From Actinomycetota bacterium (GTDB lineage: Bacteria; Actinomycetota; Actinomycetes; Mycobacteriales; Mycobacteriaceae): DNA of 54,180 bases. A program made the translations under genes and the position numbers. Positions 52,499 through 54,180 of this stretch are shown here, in pieces. Each line of letters begins with the position of its first letter. Position 1 is the first letter of the stretch. The notes beneath the pieces are model-generated. The model did no database searches, was not told where the DNA came from, and was given only the letters and a program-made list of their open reading frames with translations. The stretch covers positions 1 to 54,180 of the forward strand of contig JAFDWN010000069.1 of assembly GCA_018268465.1 (NCBI GenBank). The letters run 5' to 3'.

Positions 52499-53553
52499 AG
52501 GGTGTTCTCCTTGGTCAGGGCGATGGCGTGTTGCAGGGCGAAGGTGGGTAGGTGGTCTCGTTGGTCGGACAGGATTTGTGCGGTCTGGACGTCGGCGAGC
52601 TGAAGCATCAATGCCGCCGGTACCCGGGTGGCCATCTCGATCAGCCACCGATTGCGTAGGGCGCTGGCATCGAATCCGCGGTAGCCGCGGTTACGGAGGT
52701 GTTCGGCGACTCGGTTGGTGGCGTTGCGTTCGACTTCACCGTTGGCGTTTCGCAACAAGAACCCCGATTTTCTGGTGCTTGCCAGTGCCAGCAGTCGCTG
52801 ACTGATCTCGACGTCGGCGACCGGTACCTGCCGGTGTCCTCCGGCGTTGTTCGGCAGGCTCACGATTGCCACGGGCTCGCCGTCCCAGCTGGCTTGGGAG
52901 ATCGAGTGCCCGGTGAGGGCTTTGAAGTCGCCGGCCCGCGCCCCGGCGCCCAGGCAGCAATCCAGGACCACGAACAGCCGCTGTGACAGCGAGGTGGGCA
53001 GTGTGGGAGCCAGTGCGTAGAGCTCATCGATCAGCTTCGGGCTTGCTGCCGGCGTGCGAGGGACGTGTGGTTGGGCCAGCGCCTGCCGTTGCGGGTATTC
53101 CCGCGGATGAACGAGCCGGCCCACCGCATACAGCTGGCCGCGGATCGTGCGCATGCTTCGTGCCGGCCGATAGGTCTGTAGGTAGTTCAGGTAGGTGTCG
53201 ACGTTGGCGCGCCGAAACGACGCCTTGAAGTTGAAGGCGTCCATTCGGTCGGCGTCGATGGCGAGGAACCGGGCCACGGTCCGGACTGCATCCCGATCGG
53301 TGTAGCTCGTAGCCTCGTCGGTGAGACACCACAGTCGCTTGCCGGTCTCGATCGACGGCGCGACGTACGCCTTCTTCACACCGCGCAACACATCGATGCC
53401 GTTCAGCCGGGCGTAGCGGTCGGGATCGATGTGCGGGCCGAACGCCGGCAACTCCAGTCGGCGTTTTGTGGCGGCGGGCTTGTCTTGTACCGGCGGCGTG
53501 TGCGGATCGGGTTCGTTCGGCGAGGCCGCCGCCATGGCGGGATGGCGCGCCAT
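52495..53553 (-). CDS. Tyrosine-recombinase-like protein without catalytic tyrosine
   Basis: A 352-residue protein resembling tyrosine recombinases: an N-terminal core-binding-like helical region (about 85-150) and a C-terminal domain with R206 in GAGARAGDFKALTG (position of catalytic Arg I). The second box reads S298-A-L-R301-like (FDASALRNRW) instead of HxxR, and no tyrosine exists after residue 291, so the nucleophile is missing. It may be a DNA-binding accessory to the coupled transposase. The start is taken as ATG 53553; the frame is open upstream and would add a Cys-rich segment (CAYCTPFAQPCQQHARC). Confidence 0.6.
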   Translation of the reverse strand: MARHPAMAAASPNEPDPHTPPVQDKPAATKRRLELPAFGPHIDPDRYARLNGIDVLRGVKKAYVAPSIETGKRLWCLTDEATSYTDRDAVRTVARFLAIDADRMDAFNFKASFRRANVDTYLNYLQTYRPARSMRTIRGQLYAVGRLVHPREYPQRQALAQPHVPRTPAASPKLIDELYALAPTLPTSLSQRLFVVLDCCLGAGARAGDFKALTGHSISQASWDGEPVAIVSLPNNAGGHRQVPVADVEISQRLLALASTRKSGFLLRNANGEVERNATNRVAEHLRNRGYRGFDASALRNRWLIEMATRVPAALMLQLADVQTAQILSDQRDHLPTFALQHAIALTKENTL

Positions 53554-53621
53554 CAGCGCCGTCCCCGCGACACACCGGGCGTGTTGTTGACATGGTTGAG
53601 CAAACGGAGTGCAATAAGCAC
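53553..53621 (-). CDS. Possible 22-residue leader ORF
   Basis: A GTG at 53621 lies four bases after a perfect AGGAGG (53631-53626). The frame ends in TGA overlapping the ATG of the recombinase-like gene (TGATG at 53555-53551). This could be a coupling leader peptide for the two-gene element. The peptide (MLIALRLLNHVNNTPGVSRG, then RR) shows no known motif. Alternatively the AGGAGG serves a start in the other frame that I cannot identify. Confidence 0.3.
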   Translation of the reverse strand: MLIALRLLNHVNNTPGVSRGRR

Positions 53622-53788
53622 AGTTCCTCCTCAAGGGAACATCTGAATACAGAAGTTGCGGCTCAGCGCCGCGCGAGACAGGCCGGGGCTGCAACCTCGG
53701 CCTTGTCTGCGTTTACGGTCTGCCGGCCCTCCTGTGGAGGGCGTTCACTGTTGTCGCTTTCGGGTCTTCTCCCTTCTCTCACGTGCCT

Positions 53789-53800
53789 GACTCATGAGTC
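53789..53800. promoter_or_regulatory. 12-bp perfect palindrome
   Basis: GACTCATGAGTC between the recombinase-like gene and the ribbon-helix-helix-like gene. A short two-fold site of this kind suits a small dimeric DNA-binding protein; it lies upstream of the recombinase-like/transposase unit. Confidence 0.4.
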
Positions 53801-53845
53801 TGCGCGGTTGGCGTCCGATGGTGTATTCACGAACCTTCCTGTTGA

Positions 53846-54127
53846 TCAGGCTTTTTCATCCTCGTCTGCTGCGCTTGCCAGGCCGGTATCGATCAGTCGA
53901 TTGCCGGCTTCAGAGACCGACACGTTCCATTCCGCAGCGCGTTGATACAGCGCCTCCGCCGTCGCCGGAAACAGCCTCAGCTCAACCCGAACTCGCTGCA
54001 GGCGCGGCGCCTGGCGCGGTGTCACGGGAATGTCCCGACGCTGTTCCGGTTCATACCCGGGAAAATAACGACAGAGTTCAGCAAACATAGTGAATACCGT
54101 GTCAGGCGTGTCGGGCAGCGCAGGCAC
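53846..54127 (-). CDS. Ribbon-helix-helix-like small protein
   Basis: A 93-residue protein. The C-terminal half RVRVELRLFPATAEALYQRA, then AEWNVSVSEAGNRLIDTGL, has the strand-helix-helix pattern of ribbon-helix-helix repressors; the N-terminal 45 residues are unrecognised. The start may be GTG at 54127 or ATG at 54088, neither with a strong ribosome site. It lies upstream of the recombinase-like/transposase pair on the same strand and may be an element-encoded regulator. No toxin partner is visible before the window edge. Confidence 0.5.
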   Translation of the reverse strand: MPALPDTPDTVFTMFAELCRYFPGYEPEQRRDIPVTPRQAPRLQRVRVELRLFPATAEALYQRAAEWNVSVSEAGNRLIDTGLASAADEDEKA

Positions 54128-54180
54128 CTGATGTTTACCGCTGGCGGAAAACCTCCTGTCGGCGTCGCCTGAAGAATGAC

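Overview
The window is high-GC DNA from an actinobacterium. It carries an ESX-1 type VII secretion locus whose EsxA, EsxB, EccA1, EccD1 and WhiB6 are close to those of Mycobacterium tuberculosis. The ESX-1 genes sit next to large catabolic operons, which suggests an environmental, fast-growing mycobacterium (Mycolicibacterium-like). The genus is inferred from recognised protein sequences and gene order, not from a search.

Layout: (1) 0.25-9.0 kb is a catabolic block: an AI-2E-like membrane protein, an SRPBCC protein, an MFS carrier, an FAH-family hydrolase, an NTF2/SnoaL-like protein, DoxX, a FadR-type GntR regulator and a methylmalonate-semialdehyde-dehydrogenase-like enzyme. Three copies of a 19-bp motif lie at the promoters of the hydrolase operon, of doxX/gntR and of the dehydrogenase, so these units probably form one regulon. 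(2) 9.4-9.9 kb is a RibD/DHFR-like reductase. (3) 10.1-26.9 kb, minus strand, is the ESX-1 locus in the order espE-espF-espG1-espH-eccA1-eccB1-eccCa1-eccCb1-PE35-PPE68-esxB-esxA-espI-eccD1-espJ. The usual tail (espK, espL, espB, eccE1, mycP1) is not found in the 10 kb beyond espJ. (4) 27.3-30.3 kb holds a second EspI-like MinD-type ATPase, a double-HTH XRE regulator in the position of EspM, and divergent whiB6. (5) 30.6-35.9 kb is a run of mostly single genes (EVE, PPOX, two-domain VOC, small exported protein, solo LuxR HTH, DUF1254, AraC).

(6) 36.0-47.6 kb, minus strand, is a tightly packed 12-gene carbohydrate operon controlled by a divergent RpiR regulator. It encodes a fructose/ribose-type ABC importer (FrcBCA-like), a UlaG-like metallo-beta-lactamase-fold protein, a KDPG-aldolase-family enzyme, an SDR, two zinc-type dehydrogenases, a glycerol kinase with the complete glycerol site, a shikimate-dehydrogenase-like enzyme, a cupin phosphoglucose isomerase and a 2-hydroxyacid dehydrogenase. 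Three copies of an AT-rich operator-like element lie in the frcB/rpiR gap. I do not recognise this enzyme set as a named pathway; it is the best candidate here for an undescribed metabolic system.

(7) 48.7-54.1 kb has a classic AAA ATPase, then a mobile element whose DDE transposase is translationally coupled to a tyrosine-recombinase-like protein that has lost its nucleophilic tyrosine, and a ribbon-helix-helix-like protein near the window edge. No tRNA, rRNA or CRISPR array was recognised.
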